From contig NZ_VDMB01000011.1 of the NCBI RefSeq assembly GCF_006175995.1, positions 23,967 through 87,966 of the forward strand: a stretch of 64,000 nt of DNA, in the 5' to 3' direction. The translations under genes and the position numbers were made by a program. The notes beneath the pieces are model-generated. The model ran no database searches. It worked only from the letters and a program-made list of their open reading frames with translations, and was not told where the DNA came from. Positions 1 to 8,449 of the stretch are shown here, piece after piece. Within the stretch, counting starts at the first letter, position 1. The number at the start of each line of letters is the position of its first letter. The stretch is from Desulfobotulus mexicanus. GTDB taxonomy: Bacteria > Desulfobacterota > Desulfobacteria > Desulfobacterales > ASO4-4.

Positions 1-278
1 TGAAAGGCAATGGCTTCCCCTTCACGGTCCGGGTCAGGGGCCAGATAGATGTCACTGGCGTTTTCTGCGGCCGCCTTCAGGGATTTAATGATGTTCTGTT
101 TTCCCTTGATGTTCTGGTACTGAGGCGTAAAGCCGTTTTCAATGTCAATACCTATTTCTTTTGGAGGCAGATCCCGGATATGGCCTGAAGTGGCTGTGAC
201 ATTGAAGGTATCTCCGATATATTTTTTAAGGGTTCTGACTTTTGTGGGTGATTCGACAATGACAAGAGGTTTACTCAC
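1..278 (-). CDS. topA: DNA topoisomerase I, N-terminal part (cut by window edge)
   Basis: The visible 92 codons encode the start of a type IA topoisomerase, which relaxes negative supercoils. The opening PLVIVESPTK, then GHIRDLPPKEIGI and the Toprim acidic motif APDPDREGEAIA, are diagnostic. The start is a GTG at 278, with AAGGA about 7 nt upstream. The ATG at 285 is out because it runs into TAA after four codons. The gene begins 10 nt after the dprA stop, so the ribosome site lies in the dprA tail and the two are probably translationally coupled at the end of the yajC-sec-dprA run. The DprA-TopA order is common in bacteria. The rest of the gene lies left of the window. Confidence 0.95.
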   Translation of the reverse strand, partial: MSKPLVIVESPTKVRTLKKYIGDTFNVTATSGHIRDLPPKEIGIDIENGFTPQYQNIKGKQNIIKSLKAAAENASDIYLAPDPDREGEAIAF

Positions 279-288
279 GGTGCATCCT

Positions 289-1416
289 TCATGATTTTGC
301 GAAATATTTTCCAGGATACTGCAGAATTTTCCCCTGGAGTTCTAGGGTAAAAAGAAGGGCGGAAAGGGGCCCTGCTGCCATCCCGGTTCTCTGTGCCAGT
401 TCATCGATGTGAATGGGATCGGCTTCCAACACTTTAAGCACGCCTGATTGATCCATTGCAAGAAGATTTTCTTTTTTTTCACAGGCCCTGGCGGGAATAT
501 GGACCTTTTTAATACCCAGCTCATCCATAATATCCCTTGCATTTTCAATAAGACAGGCTCCTTCCCGCAGGAGTCTGTGGGTGCCGGCGCTTTTCATGGA
601 GCGGACATTGCCGGGAAGGGCAAAAACCTCCCGGCCCTGTTCCCCTGCCAGTCGGGCAGTGATGAGGGAGCCGCTCCGGTCTGCTGCCTCCATGACGGCG
701 GTACCAAGGCAAAGCCCTGAGATGATACGGTTGCGCGCAGGAAAATTTGGTGCATCGGGAAGAGTGTTCATGGTAAAGGAGGATATTACGGCCCCGGAGG
801 ATGCAATGCTTTGGGCCAGCCTCTGATGTTCTCTGGGATAGATCTGATTGAGTCCTGAGCCCAGAACGGCAATGGTGATACCACCTGAGGCCAGCGCACC
901 TTCATGGGCTGCCGCATCAATGCCCCTTGCAAGTCCGCTTACAACAACAATCCCCGATGCTGCCAGCTCCGAGGCAATTTTAAAGGCATGATCCCGTCCG
1001 TAGCGAGTCGCATTCCGCGAACCTACGATGGCTACAGCCACGGCATCTGCCGGAAGCTGTCCGCGGATATAAAGAACAGGCGGTGGATCAGGGATTTTTG
1101 AGAGCAGCTCCGGATAACCCTCCATGCCAAGACCCAGTATTCGGACTCCCGTTTCTTCCGCCATGCGGATTTCCCGGAGAAAGGGTTCATCGGACATCCG
1201 GGCTGTATTTTTTATGGCTGCAGCCATGCGGGAAGAAATGCCGGATACGGCGGAAAGGGTTTCTTCGGATGTATTCAGCACCTTTGCCGGATGTTTGAAT
1301 TTTTCCATGAGACGGGCAAAGCGCAGGGCACCGATGCCGGGTGTGGCCTGAAGTTTCAGCCATGGAAGAAGGGATGACATTCCATGGTTTGTCTCTGGCA
1401 GTACTTGATTTCTCAT
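289..1416 (-). CDS. dprA: DNA-processing protein DprA (Smf)
   Basis: Single-stranded-DNA binding protein that loads RecA on incoming DNA during transformation. The 375-residue product has an N-terminal helix-hairpin-helix-like part (TPGIGALRF, VSGISSRMA), then the Rossmann-like DprA core with VAIVGSRNATRYG, VSGLARGIDAAAH, AVLGSGLNQIYPREH and the FPARNRIISGL motif. It ends in a winged-helix-like tail (ADPIHIDELAQRTGM). Length is normal for the family. The ATG overlaps the TGA of the upstream cpoB-like gene by one base, so coupling is likely. DprA is widespread in non-competent species too, so it does not by itself show natural competence. Confidence 0.95.
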   Translation of the reverse strand: MRNQVLPETNHGMSSLLPWLKLQATPGIGALRFARLMEKFKHPAKVLNTSEETLSAVSGISSRMAAAIKNTARMSDEPFLREIRMAEETGVRILGLGMEGYPELLSKIPDPPPVLYIRGQLPADAVAVAIVGSRNATRYGRDHAFKIASELAASGIVVVSGLARGIDAAAHEGALASGGITIAVLGSGLNQIYPREHQRLAQSIASSGAVISSFTMNTLPDAPNFPARNRIISGLCLGTAVMEAADRSGSLITARLAGEQGREVFALPGNVRSMKSAGTHRLLREGACLIENARDIMDELGIKKVHIPARACEKKENLLAMDQSGVLKVLEADPIHIDELAQRTGMAAGPLSALLFTLELQGKILQYPGKYFAKS

Positions 1417-2141
1417 CAGAAAAGATTTTTCAGCCGGGTTTCAGCCTTGGCAGCGGCATCGGTAAAGGGGTACTCCCGTATCAGCTGGCGGAGAATTTCA
1501 CGGGCATTTTCTTTGTCTCCGATCTGAATCCTTGAAAAAGCATTTTTCAGCATGGCATCGGGAACTTTACCGCCCTGAGGATAGCGTTTGGGAACTTCTT
1601 CAAAGGCAGTTATGGCTTGCCTGTAATCCCTGCGGGCATAATGGCATTCCGCAAGCCAGTAAAGGGCATTGTCTGCAAGGCTGTGATCCGGAAAGCGGGT
1701 GGCAAGCTGCTGGAAAAGATCAGCAGCTTTTTCATATTCACGGTTCTGCATGGTGGCAAAGGCTTTTTCGTAAAGCCGGTTAGGATCCTGTATCTGTTCA
1801 GCAGGAGATGACACATGAGACGCAGGAGCCGGAGAAGATGCTCCTGTTTTAGTTTTTTCCGGCTGCTGTATTGCAGAGCTCGCAGGAGTTGTAGCAGCAG
1901 AAGGGCCGGAAGGATTTCTCAGCATCCTTTCATGGCTGTCCACCATGAACTGCATAACAGAAAGTCTCTGGGAAAGATCCGATATCACTTCTTCATTGCG
2001 GGAGATCTGCTGTTCCATGGTGCTGATGCGTGTCTGTGTTGCATCCGGTTGTCTGGTGGAGGCACAGGCACAGAGAAATGCTGCAGGCAGAATCAGTGTA
2101 CACAGCGTTCTGAAACTTATGGACTCTGGCCGGGTACGCAT
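1416..2141 (-). CDS. CpoB/YbgF-like TPR lipoprotein
   Basis: Probable periplasmic lipoprotein with an N-terminal coiled coil (about residues 35-75, ISTMEQQISRNEEVISDL), a Ser/Ala/Pro-rich linker and three C-terminal tetratricopeptide repeats starting near NRLYEKAFATMQ. This is the layout of YbgF/CpoB, which couples Tol-Pal to peptidoglycan synthesis in Gammaproteobacteria. The reading frame is open further upstream, but the ATG at 2141 is chosen because AGGAGG sits 7 nt before it and a signal peptide follows at once. The lipobox is an unusual L-C-A-C with Cys26 as the acylated residue. No tol or pal gene is adjacent; it lies between secF and dprA, so the Tol-Pal link is inference. Confidence 0.8.
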   Translation of the reverse strand: MRTRPESISFRTLCTLILPAAFLCACASTRQPDATQTRISTMEQQISRNEEVISDLSQRLSVMQFMVDSHERMLRNPSGPSAATTPASSAIQQPEKTKTGASSPAPASHVSSPAEQIQDPNRLYEKAFATMQNREYEKAADLFQQLATRFPDHSLADNALYWLAECHYARRDYRQAITAFEEVPKRYPQGGKVPDAMLKNAFSRIQIGDKENAREILRQLIREYPFTDAAAKAETRLKNLF

Positions 2142-2202
2142 GGAAAACCTCCTGAAAATGGAGTCGCCGGGGAAATTCCCGACGACTTTTATGCAAGGAT
2201 CA

Positions 2203-3261
2203 TCAGATCCCCTGTTTTTTGTGCAGAAACAAGAGGATGGGGCAGGCAACAAAGATGGATGAGTAGGTACCCACAACCACCCCTACCAGCAGTGCTCTGG
2301 AAAAGTCGTGGATGATGCCTCCACCAAGAATAAAGAGGGTTATCAGCACAAGGAGTGTTGTACCTGAGGTGATGATGGTACGGCTCAGGGTTTCATTGAT
2401 GCTCTGGTTTAAAATGGCAGCAAAGGTTTTTTTTCCTCTGGAAGCAAGGTTCTCCCGGACTCTGTCAAAGATGATGATGGTATCGTTGAGGGAGTAGCCC
2501 ATGATGGTCAGAATGGCTGCGATAATGGGCAGGTTGAACTCAATATCCAGAACGGAAAAAAGACCTATGGTGATGATGACATCATGCAGCAGGGCAATAC
2601 CGGCTCCCAGAGCATAGGCCAGTCCCAGCTTCCAGAATACAAGGAAGCTGAGGATGAGGGCCGTGAGAATCAGAAGGGGAATGGGCAGGGATATTCTGAA
2701 TAGATTTTCCATGATCTGGGGAAAAAGATAGACAACGGAAACAAAAACACCTGCCACTGCCGCACTGAGCATCCACTTCATTTCAAAGCGCCCGGATATA
2801 TATACCGTGATGAAAAGAAGGGCGTAAAAAAGGGCATACAGTGCCTGGGACCTGAGGTCTTTGCTGATCTGGGGACCGACCATATCAATACTCAGGATTT
2901 CTGCACCCAGTCCCGTTGTTTCATGGAGTCTTCGGGGCAGCTCCATGAGTATGCCGGAATCGGCATCAAAGGTCTGGATGGTACGGATCTGGAGAAGATA
3001 GCTCCTGCCTTCTCTGGATTCCTGAACCGTTGCATTGCCAAGTCCCATCTGATCCAGCGTGCTGTGTACCTGGCCCATATCCACGGCTTCCTGAAAGGAA
3101 ACAAGTATCTGTGTACCACCGGCAAAGTCCACGCCGTATCTGGGGCCTTTGTGTAATATAAGGGAAAATATGCTGAAAAGGATCATGGCTGCGGAAAGAA
3201 TCATGGCCGCTTTCCGTTTGCCAATAAAATCGATATTGGTTCCGGGTTTGATGATCTGCAT
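2203..3261 (-). CDS. secF: Protein translocase subunit SecF
   Basis: Inner-membrane RND-type partner of SecD that uses the proton motive force to finish Sec-dependent export. The 352 residues begin with a transmembrane helix (about 15-35), followed by the D1-like motif YGVDFAGGTQILV, a periplasmic domain, and five C-terminal helices containing GYSLNDTIIIFDRVREN, the SecF signature. Length fits a stand-alone SecF. It lies 110 nt downstream of secD on the same strand, with a structured intercistronic gap, and 61 nt ahead of the cpoB-like gene. Confidence 0.97.
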   Translation of the reverse strand: MQIIKPGTNIDFIGKRKAAMILSAAMILFSIFSLILHKGPRYGVDFAGGTQILVSFQEAVDMGQVHSTLDQMGLGNATVQESREGRSYLLQIRTIQTFDADSGILMELPRRLHETTGLGAEILSIDMVGPQISKDLRSQALYALFYALLFITVYISGRFEMKWMLSAAVAGVFVSVVYLFPQIMENLFRISLPIPLLILTALILSFLVFWKLGLAYALGAGIALLHDVIITIGLFSVLDIEFNLPIIAAILTIMGYSLNDTIIIFDRVRENLASRGKKTFAAILNQSINETLSRTIITSGTTLLVLITLFILGGGIIHDFSRALLVGVVVGTYSSIFVACPILLFLHKKQGI

Positions 3262-3295
3262 GGAAATGCCGTCTCCTGTCTTGGGTAAATTAAAC

Positions 3296-3363
3296 GGAAA
3301 GTCTTTTTTTCCAGCGCAGGAGGCATGTTCCTGTTCCGGATCTTAAAATCTTTAAGACTTTCC
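3296..3363. other. Intercistronic inverted repeat between secD and secF
   Basis: A perfect 10-bp inverted repeat (GGAAAGTCTT at 3296-3305, AAGACTTTCC at 3354-3363) encloses the 110-nt secD-secF gap. A second hairpin, CTTAAA-ATC-TTTAAG (3342-3356), overlaps its right arm, so the two cannot both form. No run of T follows in the direction of transcription, which speaks against a simple terminator. mRNA stabilisation or an alternative-fold regulator are possible; neither is shown. Confidence 0.5.
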
Positions 3364-3371
3364 GCCAGGCG

Positions 3372-4952
3372 CTAGATGCTGAGTTGGGCCACCTTTTTAT
3401 TCTGACCATCATAAATTATGTCAAATACAAGGCGCACCATAACAAGGGCTGTGAACATACTGGAAAGCACCCCGAGGCAGAGGGTGACGGCAAAGCCCTT
3501 TACCGGCCCTGATCCGAACTGGAAAAGAACCAGTGCGGCAATGAGGGTGGTGACATTGGCGTCCAGAATTGTGAGGGTGGCCCTGTCAAAACCCGCATGA
3601 ATGGCAGCGATGGGTGATCTTCCCAAACGCAGTTCTTCCCGTATGCGCTCAAAGATCAGTACATTGGCATCCACGGCCATGCCAAGGGTGAGCACCATGC
3701 CCGCAATACCCGGCAGGGTCAGGGTGGCACCGAAGGCCGCAAGGGCGGCTCCTATGAAAAGGATGTTCAGCACCAGGGCGCAGTTGGCTACGAGACCGGC
3801 TCCTTTGTAATATACAGCCATGAAGAGCAGGACAAAACCACCGCCCACCAGCATGGATATGAGCCCTTTTCGTATGGATTCAGCACCTAAGGTGGGTCCT
3901 ACCGTACGTTCTTCAATGATTTTAACGGGAGCAGGCAGGGCACCGGCCCTGAGGACAATGGCCAGATCCCTGGCACCTTCCATGGTGAAGTTGCCTGTAA
4001 TGCGGGCATTTCCGCCGGATATGCGATCCTGAATCACGGGTGCGGAATAGATATTGTTGTCCAGAACAATGGCCATGCGTTTGTGGATGTTTTCTCCGGT
4101 AATACGCTCAAACTGACGGGCACCCTGTCTGTCAAAACTGATGGAAACATAGGGTTCATTAAACTGGGAGTCCACCTGTACCCTGGCATCCGTCAGGGAA
4201 GCGCCGGTAAGAACGGCCCTTCTGCTTACAAGGTAGGGTACACGACCCGTTTCCTGTCCTGAAGCATCTCTCCTGATTTCATAGAGAATTTCAGTTCCCG
4301 GCGGCATGGACCCTGTGAGGGCATCCTGTACATCATGGGAATCTTCGACAATTTTAAATTCCAGAAGGGCGGTTTTACCTATGAGTTGTTTGGCCCGTTC
4401 CGGTTCTTCTATACCGGGAAGCTGGATGATGATTCTTCTTTCTCCCTGAATCCGTATATCCGGTTCATTGACACCGAATTCGTCAATGCGGTTACGGATG
4501 GTTTCCAGAGCCTGTTCCGTCGCCATTTTTGTGATATGGTTTTTTTCTTCGATTGGAATTGAAAAACGGAACTCCAGACCTTCGTCCACGGTATGTCTGC
4601 GGACATCCATATCCGGGAATTCTTTTTGATGAAAAGCGGAAAAGATATCTGCATCGGATGCATCTGCAAGGCGGACACCAATATTGCCATCGGGGAGTCT
4701 GCGTACGGAAGTATATCGTATCCGCTCCCTGCGCATCTGATCCCGCAGCTCATAGGTCCGGCGTTCCATGGTGCTTTCCAGGGCTTTTTCAACTTCCACA
4801 TCCAGTACAAGGTGCATACCACCCTGCAGGTCCAGTCCTAGATTGATGGTTTTATTTGGCCACAGGCCGGGATTGAAGGTCGGCAGTATGTAGATGATGG
4901 CCAGGATCAGTGCCACGCAGACGGCATAGAATCTCCAGGAACGTATTTTCAA
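3372..4952 (-). CDS. secD: Protein translocase subunit SecD
   Basis: RND-family subunit of the Sec accessory complex. The 526-residue product has an N-terminal helix (about 8-28), the SecD motif LGLDLQGGMHLVLDV, a large periplasmic head with P1 and base subdomains, and a six-helix domain containing GMAVDANVLIFERIREEL, the conserved proton-path region. Length is within the normal range. It is read after yajC, 111 nt away, and before secF. ATG at 4952 gives the expected short cytoplasmic N-terminus. Confidence 0.97.
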   Translation of the reverse strand: MKIRSWRFYAVCVALILAIIYILPTFNPGLWPNKTINLGLDLQGGMHLVLDVEVEKALESTMERRTYELRDQMRRERIRYTSVRRLPDGNIGVRLADASDADIFSAFHQKEFPDMDVRRHTVDEGLEFRFSIPIEEKNHITKMATEQALETIRNRIDEFGVNEPDIRIQGERRIIIQLPGIEEPERAKQLIGKTALLEFKIVEDSHDVQDALTGSMPPGTEILYEIRRDASGQETGRVPYLVSRRAVLTGASLTDARVQVDSQFNEPYVSISFDRQGARQFERITGENIHKRMAIVLDNNIYSAPVIQDRISGGNARITGNFTMEGARDLAIVLRAGALPAPVKIIEERTVGPTLGAESIRKGLISMLVGGGFVLLFMAVYYKGAGLVANCALVLNILFIGAALAAFGATLTLPGIAGMVLTLGMAVDANVLIFERIREELRLGRSPIAAIHAGFDRATLTILDANVTTLIAALVLFQFGSGPVKGFAVTLCLGVLSSMFTALVMVRLVFDIIYDGQNKKVAQLSI

Positions 4953-4986
4953 GGCCCAAATCCTTTCCAGTGGCAGGAAAAATCAG

Positions 4987-5019
4987 GGTGGCACCAACAC
5001 TTTTCCATGTGGTGCCACC
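4987..5019. other. Stem-loop between yajC and secD
   Basis: Perfect 10-bp stem (GGTGGCACCA at 4987-4996, TGGTGCCACC at 5010-5019) with a 13-nt loop in the yajC-secD gap. On the transcribed (minus) strand the stem is followed by CTGATTTTTCC, a short T-rich run, so it could act as a leaky terminator that lowers secD/secF expression relative to yajC, or as a 3'-end protecting structure. Confidence 0.55.
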
Positions 5020-5063
5020 ATTGGATTTCTGTCAGGTTTTTGATGGGGATGGCGGAAGGAAAT

Positions 5064-5393
5064 TTATTCTTTTTCTCCGCCGCTTTTTCCGGAAAGACCG
5101 GCAACATTGGCTCGAACCATTTTCACGCGGACTTTGTCAGCAATTTCAATGGTCAGGGTATTGTCATCCAGAGAGGTGACCGTACCATAGATACCTCCGG
5201 ATGTGATGACGCGGTCTCCTTTTTTAAGATTACCGATCAGTTCCCGGTGCTCTTTGGCTTTTTTCTGCTGGGGCCGGATGAGAAGAAAATAAAAAATGAC
5301 AAACATCAGGATCAGGGGAACAAGCTGGATAAAACCGCCTCCTCCTCCACCCTGCGCTCCGGCATCTCCCATGGCGTAAGCAACTCCGATCAA
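5064..5393 (-). CDS. yajC: Preprotein translocase subunit YajC
   Basis: Small single-pass membrane partner of SecDF. The 109-residue product has a Gly-rich periplasmic start, one helix (LVPLILMFVIFYFLLIRPQ), and a cytoplasmic domain with the typical LKKGDRVITSGGIYGTV. The chosen start is TTG at 5393, with AAGGAGG 7 nt upstream; the in-frame ATG seven codons later lacks such a site. It is the first gene of the yajC-secD-secF-cpoB-like-dprA-topA run and has a good promoter about 120 nt upstream. Confidence 0.95.
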   Translation of the reverse strand: MIGVAYAMGDAGAQGGGGGGFIQLVPLILMFVIFYFLLIRPQQKKAKEHRELIGNLKKGDRVITSGGIYGTVTSLDDNTLTIEIADKVRVKMVRANVAGLSGKSGGEKE

Positions 5394-5521
5394 GGCTTCC
5401 TCCTTAGCATAAAGCGTTATTTTTCATATAAAAATATTTAGCTGCGTGGATGGTTTCCCTGCACCGTTAAGATGGTTTTGGAAACAGTATGCACCCTTAC
5501 AGCAAACGGATCAACAAAAAG

Positions 5522-5550
5522 CATATAAAAGAAATCAAGGGCTGCGTCAA
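5522..5550 (-). promoter_or_regulatory. Candidate sigma-70 promoter for the yajC-sec operon
   Basis: Read on the minus strand: TTGACG (-35, 5550-5545), 17-nt spacer, TATATG (-10, 5527-5522). It lies about 120 nt upstream of yajC and faces it. Match and spacing are good; a transcript start near 5515 is predicted. Confidence 0.6.
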
Positions 5551-5592
5551 ATCATTCCGGGCTTTTATCTTAAAGTGCTGGCCTGTGTGTTT

Positions 5593-6348
5593 TCAGGGTG
5601 CCATGATCCAGAGGTGTTCCCCGTCAAAACGGATACGGTTCACATTCTCCTCGTTCAGGGAATTAAGAAGTCCGCTGATTTCCTGCATATTATAAACGAT
5701 GATTTTTTCAAAGGGCTGAATGATGTGAATGTTTTCAGCAAACTGTTTTTCTTTCATATTGTATACCCGGACCATGCGTTCAGAAAATTTCAATACTCTG
5801 CCCACGCCGGTACTGTAACCTTGGGCATCGGGTCTGTCCGCTTCAGGGGGGAGGGTTATGCCCCTTGATGCCAGAGATTCTTCCAGAAGCCGGAAATGGA
5901 TTTTCCAGATATTGTCGCCGGGCCGGACCACATGGATACCATAATCCTGTACAGGGCTTTTTTCTTCACCGCCATCCAGGGGGCGGGTGATGATTTCTCC
6001 TCTGCTTATGGCATCTTTTTCCTCATATTCCCGCATATCAAGGGTTTCATCACCAACACGGATGCTTTCTTCCGATGTAACCATCATATCCATGCTGTCA
6101 TGGATACCGTATCTTTCCTTCCGCTGGCTTATGGTATACCTGTTGCCTTCATCCAGATCTGAAAAGTCGATGACCTTTCCAGTATCTATGGTTTCCCTCA
6201 TGCTTATGCTTTCATCTGTCTCTGGTTCTTCAAGTACCGCAGGCTGGCGTGTTGCCACATAAACCACGATAAGGGTCAGGGTCATAAAAAGCATGAGCAG
6301 GGAAAGACGCATGCGCTGGGATAATGCGGGGAATCGGTTACGGAACAT
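5593..6348 (-). CDS. Membrane-anchored LysM-like protein of unknown role
   Basis: The 251-residue product has a single N-terminal transmembrane segment (about 14-32, LSLLMLFMTLTLIVVYVA), an acidic linker, and a C-terminal part with GIHVVRPGDNIWKIHFRLL, which resembles the start of a LysM peptidoglycan-binding motif, followed by IIQPFEKIIVYN. This predicts a protein anchored in the inner membrane with a periplasmic glycan-binding end. It lies between rng and the yajC promoter on the same strand. I do not recognise a named family. Confidence 0.7.
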   Translation of the reverse strand: MFRNRFPALSQRMRLSLLMLFMTLTLIVVYVATRQPAVLEEPETDESISMRETIDTGKVIDFSDLDEGNRYTISQRKERYGIHDSMDMMVTSEESIRVGDETLDMREYEEKDAISRGEIITRPLDGGEEKSPVQDYGIHVVRPGDNIWKIHFRLLEESLASRGITLPPEADRPDAQGYSTGVGRVLKFSERMVRVYNMKEKQFAENIHIIQPFEKIIVYNMQEISGLLNSLNEENVNRIRFDGEHLWIMAP

Positions 6349-6463
6349 CTGGTTTTCCTTACCTATTTAGGAGATGTCAGAGTTCAGGGTCTTTTCTGCG
6401 CTTTTAAATATCCCTTATCATAAACAGGAGCCGGGTTAAAAGTCCAGCCTGAGATGCTGTTTA

Positions 6464-7927
6464 TTACGGCTGGCAGAGAATTTCCGATTTTCCGGGAATC
6501 ATTCCCGCATCTGCCTCAATCTGGATGCTTAAGCATCTTTTTTGTTCAATTTCAAGCAGTTCAGAGCGTTTGCGGTTTAATACATAGAGTGCTACTTCCG
6601 GTGGCAGCAGGGCACGTACGGTTTTGATGTCCGGCTTTAAGGTTTCAAGTCTGAGTTTGCGTAAAAAGGTCAGAACCAGACTTTCCGTTGAAAAGGTAAG
6701 GCCACGGCCAGAGCAGTGGGGGCAGGGGACAAGGCTGCCAAAGCTTATGGCCGGGCGCAGGCGCTGACGGCTCATTTCCATAAGGCCGAACTGGGAAATT
6801 TTACCCACCTTGGTTCTGGCTTTGTCTTTTTTCAGTTCTTCTTTGAGCTTTTTTTCCACCGCTGCCCGGTGTTTGGCGTCCCGCATGTCTATGAAATCAA
6901 TGACCAGAAGTCCGCCCATGTCCCGGATTCGGAGCTGTCTTGCCACTTCCTCGGCTGCCTCAAGGTTGCTCTGGAAGGCTGTTTCCTCTATGGAGCCCTT
7001 CTGGGTGGCTTTGCCGGAGTTTACGTCAATGGAGACCAGGGCTTCGGTCTGATCTATAATTATGGAGCCTCCGGACTTAAGGGGAACCCTGGACTCGAAT
7101 ATGGTATTGATCTGTTCTTCCAGCTGGTATTTTGTGAAAATGGGTTTTTCACCCTTGTAATGCTTGATGCAGCTGCTTTGTTTGGGGGCGATGAGTTCAA
7201 CAAATTTTTTTATTTCTTTGTAGGCTTCGGCATTATCAATGAGAACCTCACTGACCTCAGGGGTCAGGGAATCCCGGATGGCGCGCATGGCAAGGTTCTG
7301 TTCCCGGTATAAAGGCGCAGGCGTTTCCGCTTCCATGGCCTTCTGGTTGATGTTTTTCCACAGACGCAAAAGGTAATTGAGATCTTTGGTCAGCATGGCC
7401 TTGGTGCAGCTTTTTCCGGCTGTGCGGATGATGGCGCCAAAACCTTCGGGCAGTGTGAGTTTGTCCAGAAGATCTTTGAGGCGTTTTCTTTCTTCTTCTT
7501 CCTCTATTTTCCGGGAGATACCCTTGTTGGTGGAGCCGGGCATGAGAACGAGGTGGCGTCCGGGAAGGGAGAGAAAGGTTGTGAGCATGGCTCCTTTTTT
7601 CATCACAGGATCTTTGGTAACCTGAACAATAATTTCCTGACCTTTTTTTATCAGATTTTTGATGTGGTGTTTACCGGAGGGGCACTCCTGGAAGTAGTCG
7701 GTGTGGATTTCCTGAAACTGCAGAAAGCCGTTGCGCTCAGCCCCATAATCAATAAACGCAGCCTGAAGACTGGGTTCTACGTGGCTGACGGTGGCTTTGT
7801 AAATATTTCCCTGTGTGATTTCACGGGCTGCCGTTTCAAGGACAAAATCTTCGAGTCTGTTGTCGATGATGGTGGCAATGCGACACTCTTCGGCATCGAC
7901 GGCATTGATCAGAATTTTTGTGCTCAT
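6464..7927 (-). CDS. rng: Ribonuclease G (RNase E/G family)
   Basis: Endoribonuclease that matures 16S rRNA 5' ends and cleaves mRNA. The 487-residue length matches RNase G rather than the long RNase E. Seen in order: an S1 domain (residues about 35-125, GNIYKATVSHVEPSLQAAFIDYG), the RNase H-like/DNase I-like core with SIDVNSGKATQKGSIEETA, the metal-binding VIDFIDMRD, and the Zn-link CPHCSGRG used for dimer formation. ATG at 7927 begins the usual MSTKILINAV. No partner gene is adjacent upstream; 522 nt separate it from leuS. Confidence 0.95.
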   Translation of the reverse strand: MSTKILINAVDAEECRIATIIDNRLEDFVLETAAREITQGNIYKATVSHVEPSLQAAFIDYGAERNGFLQFQEIHTDYFQECPSGKHHIKNLIKKGQEIIVQVTKDPVMKKGAMLTTFLSLPGRHLVLMPGSTNKGISRKIEEEEERKRLKDLLDKLTLPEGFGAIIRTAGKSCTKAMLTKDLNYLLRLWKNINQKAMEAETPAPLYREQNLAMRAIRDSLTPEVSEVLIDNAEAYKEIKKFVELIAPKQSSCIKHYKGEKPIFTKYQLEEQINTIFESRVPLKSGGSIIIDQTEALVSIDVNSGKATQKGSIEETAFQSNLEAAEEVARQLRIRDMGGLLVIDFIDMRDAKHRAAVEKKLKEELKKDKARTKVGKISQFGLMEMSRQRLRPAISFGSLVPCPHCSGRGLTFSTESLVLTFLRKLRLETLKPDIKTVRALLPPEVALYVLNRKRSELLEIEQKRCLSIQIEADAGMIPGKSEILCQP

Positions 7928-8449
7928 AAGTTTGATGGTGGTTCGTCCCGCAGATAACTTGCCGGGAGAAACAAAAACCTTTCTACTGAGGTTGTGGTTT
8001 GAAAAGTGCGCCGAGAGCCTTATGGATATTCTGGCGAGATTTCCCGGGTTTCAGATGGATGGCAGAGAAATTCGGATTCAGGGGGGTAGGATTTGACCTG
8101 CATCCGGATAATTTTTTAAGAATCCCTGCACATTCCATAGCATCAGGCTCAATCTTGTCAGAGAATGGAAAAATCGGCGGGTGTATCCATTGTAAATGGA
8201 TTTACAGGCTGGATCAGAACACTTTTCTCTGCTTTTATGCAATTGTTTTTTATGCGTCAATCTTTTTTTATATTCCATCTCTCTGGTGCAAGTGCTTTTT
8301 CATGGACTTTCTTGCCATTTTCATTCCGTTGTGGCATTCACAAAAACTGTTGTTCAAGATCCGTAAGCTTTATAAAAGAGTCAGATCGTTTGTCAGATCC
8401 TTCAAAGCGGTCATGCCGCCCAATCATATTGAATCAGAGGAGATAGTGC
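7928..8449. other. Intergenic region between divergent rng and leuS
   Basis: About 520 nt with no convincing gene. Frames open here show no family motifs and are interrupted. It must hold the divergent promoters of rng and leuS. On the plus strand a TATAAA near 8371-8376 has TTGTTC 15 nt before it, a weak candidate for leuS. AT-rich tracts around 8225-8280 are notable but have no clear structure. Confidence 0.5.
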
